IMG/VR virus record: IMGVR_UViG_3300042514_001262
Location: 37,888-101,887 of that record
Length of the DNA stretch: 64,000 bases
Strand: one strand, 5' to 3'
Origin: a virus
The position numbers were made by a program, and so were the translations under genes. This document shows positions 39,001 through 48,400 of the stretch, piece by piece (positions within the stretch are counted from its first letter, which is position 1; each line of letters opens with the position of its first letter). Below the pieces are notes generated by a model. The model saw only the letters and a list, made by a program, of their open reading frames with translations. It was not told the origin of the DNA and searched no databases.

Positions 39001-41044
39001 CAGGTCTTCCAATAAAATCATTACCTTGCCAATTCGCGCTTACGGTCTCACTAAATGTTAATCCATACGGTGGGAACCACATTACTCTACCTCCATTAGG
39101 TCCTCTTTCACACACTGGTAAATCACCAACCCTAAAACCTGGTGTATTAGATGTTGTCCAAGCCAAGTTTTCAAGTGAGAACATATATTTTTTTGCCTTA
39201 GCATTATTATATGAACCAATCAAGTTAGTTGAATCTTGTCCCCCTTCTTGTTTGTTTGGTGAAATGTTTAGGTTGTAAGCTTTATCTAAAACAGAATACG
39301 AAAATCTTCTACCTTCAGTAACAATACCATCTTGTTTTTGTAAATCATTATATTGTAGATATGGAATATCTTTTGCAAATACTCTACAGTATTCAGTCCC
39401 AACTTCTTGTCCGATAGAACCTGTATATTTAATAACTCTTGAACCCTTGGTTAATTCTTTATAACCGTCATTGAATACTTTACTCACTTGGTCAATGGCA
39501 TTACCAACATGTTGTAATCTTTTACCTCCTTGAGGTTGGCTATCTATGATTCTTTGTGTGTCATCAAGAATGGAACCTTGTCTAAAAGTTCTTTCAGTTG
39601 ATTCTGTTGAATTATAAGATGAAGGTTTAAAATCCTCATCTTGATTCATGATTTCACCACCGATACCAACTTTCTTACCCGCATTACCTTTGTATTTTGG
39701 AGATACCCATGTAAATCCACCCTCAATACCGCCACCATTACTATATGTTGGACCGTTAGCACCTAACCTAACATCTTTACTTGGACCTTCGTATAGTTGA
39801 GCCAATTCTTGTGGACCATATACAGGTGATTGTTGTTCATTACCAAAAGCGTCAACAGGTAACGCACGGCTTGGTGAAAACACTCTCGTTGGGTCAGAAG
39901 TATCTGAACCAATATAGAAATTTGAATTGTTAGTTTGAGTTCCAACAAGCGCACCTCCAAGTCGGTCAACTAGTGTTCTATCGTAATTAGGTTTATATCT
40001 ATTATAATTTATGTTTTTCCATAAAATAGATTTTTGACCAGCACCAGTATTATTGTAAAATATTTGAGTTCCTGTCTTACCTGCGCCTAATAAATTACTT
40101 ACAAAATTACCTACAGCTGCTAATGGATTGGCAAGTAAAGATTGTTGTATTGTTGTTGGTGAAGGTGGATTGATATTTGGGTCAAAATATGAACCAGGTA
40201 TCAAAGAAAAAGGCAATAAACTTCCTCCCAATCTTAATGCAAAATCAGCAGATGCAGTTATTGGATTTGATGGAACGGTAATTTGATAGTTTGGTTCTAT
40301 AATTGGAACATTACCTGTTAAAATGTTAACAAGATTTGTACTACTATTAACATTTAATATATTTGCTCGTCCAATAGTTTCTCTAATAATGGCTCTACCA
40401 ATTCTATCTTCAAATTCCTTTTTGAGCGTTTTAGCACCCAATCTAGCAATAAATGAATCTTGACTTAATAAACCATTACTACCCGTTGGGTCAGGGTTTA
40501 ATAAAATTGATAATGGTGTATAAGATGAAGGGTTAAATACTGATGGATATGGTTGGTTATTATATAATGCTTTAATACCACCTGGTATTGTACTTGAAAT
40601 TGTATCAGGTGTAGTAATATAAACACCCGCATCATATTGTTGTAATCCTCCATTACCAAACGCATTAGCCGCAATATAAGGTGTGGTAATACCTGCAAAA
40701 CCTTTTTGAGCCGCTATTTTTGCTTGGTCAATTATATGAGCATCTTGTTGTCCTGGTCCATACTCACCTTGATTTGATTTTGTATTTAAGTTACCCGAAA
40801 CATCAGGTGCTTGTTTGTAACCACCTTCACTTCCCCATTGATTAAGTGGGTATTGCTTATCAGCAAAAAATGTTGTATCAATTAAGAAATCAGGACTATC
40901 AATAACAGATAAATCTGATTGTACCACCTCATAAGTAATAGGAGGCGTAGCCTTATTAGGGGATTTAGCATAAGGTACTAAATTCCTTGTTATAAGTTTT
41001 TTTCTAAAACCTTCCGTACTAATATAATCTAATGGACTACCCAT
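36002..41044 (-). CDS. Large baseplate/tail protein with OmpA-like segment
   Basis: The 1680-residue structural protein begins MGSPLDYISTEGFRKKLITR. Around residues 640-720 the region MWFPPYGLTFSETVSANW and SRTGSLQWKIVVDHPSVLN resembles segments of other large tail proteins. Residues about 805-935 look like an OmpA-type peptidoglycan-binding fold: FYFNNDKPAEF, then VTITIDSSTSPSAKQAYN and ILSAKRINSAAIYI. This is inferred from the pattern and is not certain. The C-terminal third is mixed, with helical stretches. It lies between the tape measure and gp53-like genes, so it is inferred to be a hub or inner-baseplate component that could touch peptidoglycan. Confidence 0.65.
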   Translation of the reverse strand: MGSPLDYISTEGFRKKLITRNLVPYAKSPNKATPPITYEVVQSDLSVIDSPDFLIDTTFFADKQYPLNQWGSEGGYKQAPDVSGNLNTKSNQGEYGPGQQDAHIIDQAKIAAQKGFAGITTPYIAANAFGNGGLQQYDAGVYITTPDTISSTIPGGIKALYNNQPYPSVFNPSSYTPLSILLNPDPTGSNGLLSQDSFIARLGAKTLKKEFEDRIGRAIIRETIGRANILNVNSSTNLVNILTGNVPIIEPNYQITVPSNPITASADFALRLGGSLLPFSLIPGSYFDPNINPPSPTTIQQSLLANPLAAVGNFVSNLLGAGKTGTQIFYNNTGAGQKSILWKNINYNRYKPNYDRTLVDRLGGALVGTQTNNSNFYIGSDTSDPTRVFSPSRALPVDAFGNEQQSPVYGPQELAQLYEGPSKDVRLGANGPTYSNGGGIEGGFTWVSPKYKGNAGKKVGIGGEIMNQDEDFKPSSYNSTESTERTFRQGSILDDTQRIIDSQPQGGKRLQHVGNAIDQVSKVFNDGYKELTKGSRVIKYTGSIGQEVGTEYCRVFAKDIPYLQYNDLQKQDGIVTEGRRFSYSVLDKAYNLNISPNKQEGGQDSTNLIGSYNNAKAKKYMFSLENLAWTTSNTPGFRVGDLPVCERGPNGGRVMWFPPYGLTFSETVSANWQGNDFIGRPEPIYTYKNTSRTGSLQWKIVVDHPSVLNVIVNKVLADQTNKTRIDSILESFFAGCRKYDLYELAKKYYTIPPNDLFDIQQALSSKELTREQIEYTVNTIETIPQVSGDKGTGSAPESTLKSFEQVGFYFNNDKPAEFNENFINTYTPYIGQKTYYSEQSPSTAQQTSSFFDSVVTPNKNKIDELIDELDKQFKNNPEGTVTITIDSSTSPSAKQAYNNILSAKRINSAAIYITGNSKMTKYVTGTPQRLIVKVGQGFGEFTQVLRYDEKTQKFVPGSSVSCGDNDGNSQSLNKDIYTTNAMACRRAYISNIQSTLKAPAAVLPAKQTTVVTGNVVTKTETEPVTEANVVRKDTNNISKKVLRALLSECDYFETIKQDTPMVYDNLKDKLKFFQPAFHSITPEGLNSRLTFLQQCMRPGDTIPTIKNVNGTTAPDYSNATNTSFGAPPVLILRVGDFYNTKIIPTSLGITYENLDINPEGIGVQPMIANVTLAFNFVGGSGLKESVDKLQNALTFNYYANTEIYDDRADTTDLSYQVIDADFLKTIGSNVQPPTINQAPVQNGQSNDKPIGTVTSNVISQTGQTGSINYSTFMDMVVLQTQSYFTNVVNKNRETLNQYNNAVRQQWMMERTYQNGNFTLTKDSPTILFGKSYNLEKRTDEIFGQLEKDIKDGNEGFIQFISNPSKNFSNRLVNQVQENYSNFVKNKRSSFQSAVTNITNGMVSVQQSYIGYIGRVNTISYNVPGYSDTGTDGYQIKDGKVVSYIISGTTEVDPSSQGVTNTMNELINDIKKIKSGITEFNTVVWSANTFTYNAKSYTGKLVFEPNYKFPTEQVFTPFSTNSLFDSNTNGYVFRRVYMIVSNDVTDSKKYESFKNALIGNILNNTALTKGDGNAISNAFDEYWLVGSPNQVSVKSVFEEENTITKAFIEDMEKNRLKDFLKYTPFSLKKKRTFTYTTENANTDAQQSLIKGLGATGNQNTNNKTWNDESPANVFISKAKLN

Positions 41045-41057
41045 CTATACTTTTACT

Positions 41058-41065
41058 AATAAATA
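41058..41065 (-). promoter_or_regulatory. TATTTATT octamer, candidate late signal
   Basis: It lies 13 bases before the ATG at 41044, in the 43-base gap after the tape measure gene. Confidence 0.35.
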
Positions 41066-41087
41066 GGTTAATAGTATTTTTTTATCA

Positions 41088-42926
41088 TTAACCATAACTA
41101 ACAACACCTTGATTTTTACCTTCTGTATTTGATTTGCCTACCTTTACAATATATTGTTTAAACTCTTGACTGTTAAACACATCATTTAATTGTTTTTGGG
41201 ACACTCCTGAGGGAGTTTTTACATCAATAGTGATTGTACCACCAAAATTTACTTCTGAATTCACTTGTTTTTGTTGGGATAATGTTTCGTTATATTTTTT
41301 TTTGGTACTTAATGCTTGTTCTATTGTTATAGGTTTTGATTTTGTTTGAGTTCCAGATATTACCCCTGTTTTAGTATTTGTTGGGGTTGTAGTACTTCCA
41401 GTCTTTCCTAATATAGCTTCTTTAAATAAGTTTTCAACTTGGCTATTCCCTCTCAATCCTGTTGCAGTTTGTTTTGCCAAATCTTGAATTACTTTAAACA
41501 TTTTGTCATCCATATTTGAACTTTTTTGTAACAATGTTTCTTTCATTTTATTTATAGATTCTCCGAAAGTTATGGATTGAAAACCATCTTTCATTCCAGT
41601 TGACAAAACATTTTGTATATTTTCAACCACACCCTTAACCCCTAATCTTATTTCATCACTTTCAGGAACCATTTTTTGAGCATTACTAGCAAAATTTTTA
41701 ACTATACTTGTTAAACCCTCAATGTTTGCTGCTTGGGAACTTGCCAATCCAAGAACCAATTTATCTTTTATCGCTCTAATATCGGCTTCAATAGATTTTG
41801 TAAAACCCAATTGACTTTTTTGAATCTCTTCCATTGTTTTTGGAGCATCTTTTTGTTGTTTGATTAATTCGTCAAATTCTTCTTGGTTAAGGTTTTGTAA
41901 CTCTTTTTTAGTATTATCTTTAAGAGTTACTTCATATTGACCTTTTTCACCCATTTTTGCAATATTTGCAAGGTATTGTTTGTCTTCTTCGTTTGCAAAT
42001 TTTAATCCCGCCGTTTTAACTTGTGATAATCTTCTATCCAAATCAGCGGCAGCCAATCCCATTTTACTCATCTCAGCCGCACTAACACCAATTTCAGTTT
42101 CCATTTCCCTCAATGTTAGAACACCCTGAGGATTTATTTTAAATGATTGTGTTTTTTCGTCAAAATATGTAAATGATTTTGCAACGTCTGCCAAGCTATT
42201 TTGTAAACCAGATGGGTCATTGATTGATTGGTTCATCAACGCAAATGGGTCCGCTAAATTACCTACGGACACCCCTAATCTTTGAAACGCTGCCGCAACG
42301 TCTATAGCTTTTCCGGGGTCCAAAACTTTATTTGCTAACTCAAAAGTTTGTTTCATATCAAATCTTAACATTGAAGCTTGAGCAGCCATTTTAGCTAAAC
42401 CAGCAACACCACCTTCAAATTGGAAACGATTCATTTGTCCCATATTAGCAGTAACGTCTTTCATTACTGATGTTGCGTTTAACCCAACACTTTGAATATA
42501 TCCAATTGAATCCTCTAAATTTACACCGATTTGAGATGTTTCATACCCAACATCTTTAAAACTACTGACTAATGCGCCACTGGTGGTATTCAAAACTTTT
42601 GCTGATGCATACAATTTTGCAACCACATTTTCATTTTCTATTACATTTCTATTAGATGATGCAGCAATTTCACTCATAGTGACCGCCACATCTTGTAAAT
42701 TACCACCTAAACTTTCAACTCCAGCAGCACTATCAACGAATGCCAAATTCATTTCAATAATTCTTGACCTAGCTAAACCAAAATTTTTGTTTAACAGGTT
42801 TCCACCTGCAACCATGGCATCAAAACCATCTACAATAGTTTGAAGTGGATTTAAAAGTGATACTACAGTACTTTCTAAATCTTTAATATCGTTTTTTTTA
42901 CTATCTAAATTTTCTTCTGTTGCCAT
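41088..42926 (-). CDS. Tail tape measure protein, gp29-like
   Basis: The 612-residue protein is predominantly helical and Ala/Ser/Met/Lys-rich, with long amphipathic stretches (NLQDVAVTMSEIAASSNRN; GLAKMAAQASMLRFDMKQT) typical of tape measure proteins. The C-terminal 80 residues are a Thr/Lys linker followed by a small beta segment (TITIDVKTPSGVSQKQLND). Length is very near T4 gp29 (590), predicting a tail of T4-like length, about 100 nm. The order gp26-like, small overlapping ORF, tape measure matches tail assembly clusters. No strong transmembrane segment stands out. Confidence 0.8.
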   Translation of the reverse strand: MATEENLDSKKNDIKDLESTVVSLLNPLQTIVDGFDAMVAGGNLLNKNFGLARSRIIEMNLAFVDSAAGVESLGGNLQDVAVTMSEIAASSNRNVIENENVVAKLYASAKVLNTTSGALVSSFKDVGYETSQIGVNLEDSIGYIQSVGLNATSVMKDVTANMGQMNRFQFEGGVAGLAKMAAQASMLRFDMKQTFELANKVLDPGKAIDVAAAFQRLGVSVGNLADPFALMNQSINDPSGLQNSLADVAKSFTYFDEKTQSFKINPQGVLTLREMETEIGVSAAEMSKMGLAAADLDRRLSQVKTAGLKFANEEDKQYLANIAKMGEKGQYEVTLKDNTKKELQNLNQEEFDELIKQQKDAPKTMEEIQKSQLGFTKSIEADIRAIKDKLVLGLASSQAANIEGLTSIVKNFASNAQKMVPESDEIRLGVKGVVENIQNVLSTGMKDGFQSITFGESINKMKETLLQKSSNMDDKMFKVIQDLAKQTATGLRGNSQVENLFKEAILGKTGSTTTPTNTKTGVISGTQTKSKPITIEQALSTKKKYNETLSQQKQVNSEVNFGGTITIDVKTPSGVSQKQLNDVFNSQEFKQYIVKVGKSNTEGKNQGVVSYG

Positions 42927-42945
42927 AATTTTTTTTACATTTCTA

Positions 42946-42953
42946 TATAAATA
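42946..42953 (-). promoter_or_regulatory. TATTTATA octamer before the tape measure gene
   Basis: It lies 19 bases before the ATG at 42926 and immediately after a 12-bp hairpin. Confidence 0.4.
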
Positions 42954-42954
42954 G

Positions 42955-42982
42955 AAGAAGGACTAAAAAATTAGTCCTTCTT
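42955..42982. terminator. 12-bp perfect hairpin, possible bidirectional terminator
   Basis: The arms AAGAAGGACTAA / TTAGTCCTTCTT pair perfectly around a 4-base A/T loop. The stop codon of the small overlapping ORF lies in the stem. There is no U tract on the minus strand after the stem, so it may act in mRNA processing or stability rather than strict termination. Confidence 0.55.
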
Positions 42983-43150
42983 ATTCTCTTGAATCCATTT
43001 ATCAAGTAAATACTTTCTAACAAACACCGGCATTTGTTGGAAATCTTGATATGTGATTTTCATAAGGGTGTTTAAATAATAAAATTCGTCAATTTGATTT
43101 TTTCTATAATCAGAAGAAAGGACGAAAAAAGTCAACCCCGAAACCAACAT
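42971..43150 (-). CDS. Small ORF overlapping the gp26-like gene (assembly factor?)
   Basis: A 59-codon ORF begins with an ATG inside the last codons of the gp26-like gene (+1 frame) and ends in a hairpin before the tape measure gene. An internal ATG at 43063 would give 30 residues. The part from SSDYRKNQIDEFYYLNTL through DFQQMPVFVRKYLLDKW looks like real protein and resembles small proteins found after hub genes in other T4-like phages. It could be translated independently or as a +1 frameshift extension of the gp26-like protein at TTT TTT C near 43126-43132, as in gpG/gpGT chaperones. Which of these occurs cannot be told from sequence alone. Confidence 0.5.
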   Translation of the reverse strand: MLVSGLTFFVLSSDYRKNQIDEFYYLNTLMKITYQDFQQMPVFVRKYLLDKWIQENKKD

Positions 43151-43853
43151 TTACTGTTAGTTTTTCTCCTGACGGGGCTATAATCATTTTAGTCATATCC
43201 AATCTCGGTTCGTTTTCGTTCATAAAATTTCTAAGATATTTTGAATCTGCAATTGGCATAGATTCAATAAATTTTGAAATCATTCCTTTATCAGTTGAAC
43301 CATCAATTTCAAATATTTCTTTTTGCATTTTCCAAGTAACTTTTGGTACTATTCTACCTTGTGGGTATGTATCCGCCATTCTATTAATTTCCATTAGTTC
43401 ACCATAACTTAATGGTCTAACTTTGATTGTTGATTGACTTTTAGGTAAAGTTACAGTGAATGTCCCATCTTCGTTTGGTTGTTGACCATTTATGATGGTT
43501 AATTGGTCCAACATAACCGTTGTCTGAAATTGTTTTTTTGTTACTGGGTCAGTAACATTTAAATTTAATTCAGGTCCAAATGCAGTATTTCTTAAAAAGA
43601 TTAATATCGCCTCCACATCACCTTCAAGTAAATCTTCAACCCTAACATCAGGCTCATAAATTTTAGCCCTTAACAAATTGATTGTAATGTCTGAGGTTCC
43701 GCCCATCAAAATATTTTCATCGGACGCGGTTAAATAACCTACTTTTATTGATTTTTTTTTGTTTCTGTAAAAAATACCCTGTGAAGGTAATTGTACCACA
43801 TCGTGTGGTAAAGAAAAATTTTGTTGACCGTAGTCGATTGTTTGATTATCCAT
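43110..43853 (-). CDS. gp26: Baseplate hub assembly protein, gp26-like
   Basis: The 247-residue protein has the gp26-type N-terminal signature VVQLPSQGIFYRNKKKSIKV followed by GYLTASDENIL, and ends with an aromatic-Pro tail (VDFFRPFF), as in hub assembly proteins of T4-like phages. T4 gp26 is needed for hub assembly. The gene lies just upstream of the tape measure gene, the position of tail assembly chaperones. Its 3' end overlaps a +1-frame ORF. The start sits directly after the U tract of a terminator-like hairpin (43856-43898), so it is probably expressed below the tube protein. Confidence 0.7.
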   Translation of the reverse strand: MDNQTIDYGQQNFSLPHDVVQLPSQGIFYRNKKKSIKVGYLTASDENILMGGTSDITINLLRAKIYEPDVRVEDLLEGDVEAILIFLRNTAFGPELNLNVTDPVTKKQFQTTVMLDQLTIINGQQPNEDGTFTVTLPKSQSTIKVRPLSYGELMEINRMADTYPQGRIVPKVTWKMQKEIFEIDGSTDKGMISKFIESMPIADSKYLRNFMNENEPRLDMTKMIIAPSGEKLTVNVGFGVDFFRPFF

Positions 43854-43855
43854 AT

Positions 43856-43898
43856 AAAAAAATTAACCGTAGAGAGTTTATAGTGTCCCTACGGTTAA
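43856..43898 (-). terminator. Terminator after tail tube gene
   Basis: A 10-bp perfect stem (TTAACCGTAG / CTACGGTTAA, 16-base loop, 43863-43898) is followed on the minus strand by seven T's and then the gp26-like ATG. It would reduce read-through from the abundant tube gene into the hub and tape measure genes. Confidence 0.75.
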
Positions 43899-43938
43899 AT
43901 ATAGTTAGTATTGAAAATTCGTAAATAGTATTAAAAAA

Positions 43939-44427
43939 CTAATACACGAGAACACATCTATCCATGCGTAATGTCGCAGAAATTGTCGCTAACGCGTCTC
44001 CATTGTAAGCCAATGAATCAAAGTTAACATCTGTTAAGAATGTTCCATAAAGAATCCATTTCTCAACAACAACACCCGTTGGGTCCAACATTTCAAGGTC
44101 AATGTCTTTTTTGTAACCCGCAGCATAACCCATACGACCTGTAACTGACTCAGCATGTAAACGAACCCATTCCATAAGAGCTTGTGCTGCTGAAGGTCCA
44201 ATTGGGTCACGGAATTTAACTGGAATAGTTTGCCAATTAAATCTACCTGCAACATATGTTGAGGTGTTTAGGAAAGGAATTTCAACAGGGTTAATTGTGA
44301 TGTGTGGTCTAGCCGTTGACTCAACAAACCATTCATTTATACCCAAACTTGATGGAAACCTTAAAATGAATCGGTTCTGACGTTTCGGCTCATAAGGTAT
44401 CGGCATTTTCATTAATAAATCAGCCAT
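43939..44427 (-). CDS. gp19: Tail tube protein, gp19-like
   Basis: The 162-residue protein matches T4 gp19 (163) in length and pattern: N-terminal PYEPKRQNRFILRFPS, central GRFNWQTIPVKFRDPIGPSA and a C-terminal segment with GTFLTDVNFDSLAYNGD. Tube proteins stack as hexamers to make the inner channel. It lies downstream of the sheath gene, separated only by the HAD-like gene, whereas gp18 and gp19 are adjacent in T4. A terminator follows. High confidence. Confidence 0.93.
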   Translation of the reverse strand: MADLLMKMPIPYEPKRQNRFILRFPSSLGINEWFVESTARPHITINPVEIPFLNTSTYVAGRFNWQTIPVKFRDPIGPSAAQALMEWVRLHAESVTGRMGYAAGYKKDIDLEMLDPTGVVVEKWILYGTFLTDVNFDSLAYNGDALATISATLRMDRCVLVY

Positions 44428-44468
44428 GTTATTTTAATTTTTTTTTTAAGTTCTTTTTTATTTATATC

Positions 44469-44476
44469 TATAAATA
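44469..44476 (-). promoter_or_regulatory. TATTTATA octamer in tail tube leader
   Basis: It lies 41 bases before the tube ATG in a 101-base gap. The flanking sequence CTATATTTATAGATATAAATA also contains TATAAATA, the T4 late-promoter octamer, on the coding strand. This is the most promoter-like intergenic region of the tail operon. Confidence 0.45.
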
Positions 44477-44528
44477 TAGTCTTGTTAAAAAATTTTTCTC
44501 TTTACTTTTTTTTTGATGAGATTATTCT

Positions 44529-45356
44529 TTATTTATATTCCTTTTTAATGCCTCCAGCAGTAGAATAAGTTTTAACTATATTATCTGGTTTATCTTTAAA
44601 ATGTTTACTCATTACTTCTACATTTCTTATATCATCGTCTGAAAATCCTATACTAGGTTCCATTGGTATAAAGTTATTTGAAATGTCATTTTTAATAAAT
44701 GCTTTCTTATTAAGTATACCAGCCATCCCTTTTATATAAGAAACAAAATCTTCCATTGCCCTAACTTTTAATTCTTCAGGGTTGGCAGCATCTCCTTCTC
44801 CAAAAGTAACTGGATGATATTTGTTGAGTTCTAAATATGATTTAATTAAATCGTCGTCACTCATTTCTTCCTCACCGACAAATGTCCTATATTTTTTAAG
44901 GTTCTTAACTAGTTGGTCTTTATCAATACCATTAAAACCACTCACGATATAATTATATACCGCTTGTTTTAATGTTTCAGGATTGTGACCTCTAGCCGTG
45001 ATTATTGAAAAAATTGACCCGTTATTGATTGCTTCTCTGAAATCACCAAATGCTGGACCTTCTTTTGCTCTCATCACATCAATTAAAAAATCTTTATCAC
45101 CTTTGGTTCTAAAATTTCTAAAAGGTTCTTCCCCAAATCCAACTATGGTATCTCCTTTATATTGAAATGGTTTTTTTCCCAAAACATGTCTATATTCCGC
45201 AAAATCATCCGTACTCATACCAACTTCATTACCATCTTCCGTTTTAACCATGATTTTTGTTGGCATATGAACAATATTGTCATCCCAATCAAAGGCATAG
45301 TATTTCATATCTGGAGTACCTTCCTTGTTAAATCCTTCTCTAAGTTGTTTTCTCAT
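44529..45356 (-). CDS. HAD-superfamily-like protein between sheath and tube
   Basis: The product has 275 residues from the ATG at 45356; a TTG nine bases upstream lies against the preceding terminator and is less likely. HAD-type motifs are seen in order: motif I YYAFDWDDNIV with D23 and D25, motif II-like SIITARGHNP at about residue 115, and a motif IV-like GFSDDDIRN near 240-242. These suggest a Mg-dependent phosphatase or nucleotidase, perhaps like the 3'-phosphatase domain of T4 polynucleotide kinase. The substrate is unknown. Its position between sheath and tube genes is odd for an enzyme and could reflect insertion. Confidence 0.65.
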   Translation of the reverse strand: MRKQLREGFNKEGTPDMKYYAFDWDDNIVHMPTKIMVKTEDGNEVGMSTDDFAEYRHVLGKKPFQYKGDTIVGFGEEPFRNFRTKGDKDFLIDVMRAKEGPAFGDFREAINNGSIFSIITARGHNPETLKQAVYNYIVSGFNGIDKDQLVKNLKKYRTFVGEEEMSDDDLIKSYLELNKYHPVTFGEGDAANPEELKVRAMEDFVSYIKGMAGILNKKAFIKNDISNNFIPMEPSIGFSDDDIRNVEVMSKHFKDKPDNIVKTYSTAGGIKKEYK

Positions 45357-45363
45357 ATTAGGC

Positions 45364-45390
45364 AATTAAAGGGGATACCGAAGTATCCCC
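45364..45390 (-). terminator. UUCG-tetraloop terminator after sheath gene
   Basis: GGGGATAC-TTCG-GTATCCCC (8-bp stem, 45371-45390) is followed by TTTAATT on the minus strand, ten bases after the sheath stop. The stable UUCG loop makes it a convincing terminator or 3'-end stabiliser. Confidence 0.85.
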
Positions 45391-45400
45391 ATTAAGTTTA

Positions 45401-48400
45401 TTAAATATTTTCAAACGAAGCTCCTGTTGGAGTGATGAAGAACTCAATATCAATGAATTCTAATGCCTTCGTAGGTTTTAAGTAGATTTTACCTACTAGT
45501 CTGTTAGCATCTAAATCTTCAGGTGTTGAAGACACTGTTACACGGAAATCATAAAGACCTCTATCTCTTCTGATTGAATCCAAGATTGGATTTACACTAT
45601 CCAAGAATTGTTGTCTAACAATTTGGTCATTTTGTTCAAATAACAATCTAACTGCAACTGCTGAAATCAACTTACGAGCTTGAAGTAATAATCTTCTTAC
45701 ATTCAATCTGTTAAGTGCCGTATCAGCAACTTGTAATGTTTTGTTACCCCAAATTACAGTTCCAACATCAGAGAAAGTTGCGATAGGGTTAATTCTACCT
45801 TGATATAATGTATCTCTATCAGTTTGTGTAAGTTTTTGTCTAGCTTTGATTGAGTTTACAAGACCTCTTGTGTAACCCGCTGATGCGAACCATGGGAATG
45901 AAATGTTATCAGTCAACGCTAAGTTTCTACAAACCTCACCAGTTGGTGGTAAGTAAATTTGTGTATTATTAACTGTATCACGAACTAATATCCAAGGATA
46001 ATAAGTTGCGGTATAGTTAGAGTCAATTCCTGTGTTATCAAGATTATCTACCGCTTCTTGAGAGTAGATAATATCTTGAGGATTTGTTGAATCAGGAGTG
46101 TACATGTTGTAGTCAGGGGTTGTTGCGATATAAACCGAGTCTGCTCTTGAATATTGAACCATGTCAATTGCTTCTTCAACAAGATTAGAGTTATTGATAT
46201 AATCAATACTTGAAGTTGCGAATATGTTAATGTTTGTAGATTCAGGATTTGCAAATGTTAAGATACCAAGTAAGTAAGCGTAGTAGTCAGTATTTGCAAA
46301 ATCTTGAGTGTTATTTTGAACAACAATTCTCTTGAATAAACCATCACCTGTAGCTGTTGGGTATCTTGAAGATGCTGATGCACCTGCCAAGTAACCTGAA
46401 GCTCCTAATTGGAATCTGTCTTGGTTAGTTCTCCATTCTCTGTAGATATCCCAACCATCAAAACCACCAGCAAAACATACTGTGTATTTTCTTGAGTATA
46501 TAAAGTAGTAAGGATTTTCTTGAGTTTGAGGGTCATTGGTGAAATCAGCAACACCACATTCAAATGCTGTTTGACCACTTGACATATAAGTGTTAGCAAT
46601 TGTAACAACCGTAGCACCTGAGTCCATGTGGAAACCTTTACTGATAATATTCCAAGGTTGACCTTCAACTAAAGGATTTGAAATCCAGTTTGAAGGATTC
46701 TGTTTTCCTTTATATGTTAAGAAAGATTCGTCAATACCAAATTGAGTTGAAAAACCTAAATAACTTCTTCTAACAATGTCTCCCGCAGATTCAACAGGTG
46801 CTCCACCCGCATTTGCACCAAATGGTGGGTTAGATATAACCTCTCCAGGATAATAGTATTTTGTTTTAAATTTAGGATATGGTGAAGGGTATGTATCAAA
46901 ACTTGAATATTCTCTTTGTGTATAACCATAGAAACCACAAGGTAATGCGTCAATAGGTGCCTCATCAGCCATTTCAATCATAATGTATTTTGAAATTAAA
47001 GCAAATTCACCGTTAGACGAACCAATTTTCTTAGCAACGAAGTTGTTAGATGCTGGGTCCATATTACAGTTTGTAAATTTCTCAATAACAACTGGATTAG
47101 CATCCGTATCAAAGAAATTTCTAACTAAAACATCAAAACTCATGTTGTTATACGATAGATTCGCAATTGAAACTTTAACTTCAGTATTTGCAGCATCTCC
47201 ATCAGAAATTGAAATGAACTTGAATAATTTATAAACTTTATTACCTCTTAATTCTGAAACTAAAAATGGTGTTTCAGGTGATTGGTATCTTTCTAAATTA
47301 TACGCAATAGATGATGAATTTTCACTTCTAGCATCAGGTAATGCAATTAAATCACATGCCAAACCACGAATATATCCTTGATTATAGGCATAATTTAAAG
47401 AACCCTGATAAGCTTCCTCAACATAAATTGGGACTTCAAATCTTGATTTTCCAAAATTATCCACACCTAATACTTTAGTGATATATTTTGAATCCGAAGC
47501 TAACATAGATGCTTCAAATGTGAATGTATTGTTATCTTTAGTTACACCTGATAACAAGAACTGTGAATATGGTGAACTTGTGATTTCTGAATATTGTCCT
47601 GTACAAATTAATTGAAGGTTGTTTGGTACCCAAGTGTTATTATTATCGTAATCAATACCAACTTCATAAACGGGTCCATGGGAAATACTTGAACTATTGT
47701 TTTCATAGTTTGAAATACCTCTTGAACGAAGAGTTGCAATCACCATGTTGTTAAACTCTGTATAAGGAGTACCTGTAAATGTATATGAATTACCTACAAC
47801 AGTACCTGTGAAAGCTCCACTAGCACCTGAGATTAAATTTGAAACTGAGTAATAGAATGAATACCCTGTGTAGTTGTTAGTTAATGAATCTCCGTTTTGG
47901 AAATTAAAGTCAGCATAATACCAAGAATCATTATTACTTGCAGTTAAATCATTTTGTGCGAAATTATTTTCACAATCAAAAGGGTTTATAATTGTTGAAT
48001 ATTGACCAGTTACTGAAAAATATGCTGATTCAGGAATTGCACCATATATTACAGCGGTTGTTGCTGATGTTGATGGTGTGTCCATGACAGCATCCAAATA
48101 GGTGTTAAAATCTGTTTGTAATGAAGATGTACTTCCATCTTGTAATTTGTATTGAACTGAAAAGTTTGCAATAACCTGTGCAGGTAACGAACCTGAAATA
48201 AAGTTCACAGTATTTCCTGTTGAGTTCCCTGTGAATGTTGCAGTAAATGATGTTCCAGTAGATGGGTCACCAATAGTTGTTGGGTCTACATTTGCTGTAA
48301 CTGCAAGAGACCATGATGGACCTGCATCGTAACCCGATAAACCTAAAACTCTTGTAACAAACAATTGGTTTGATTGTTGTAAATATGATTTAGCGATATA

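Noticed and set aside
45357-45365. TTG start for the HAD-like gene
   Set aside because: It lies directly against the terminator U tract; the ATG at 45356 is three codons downstream.
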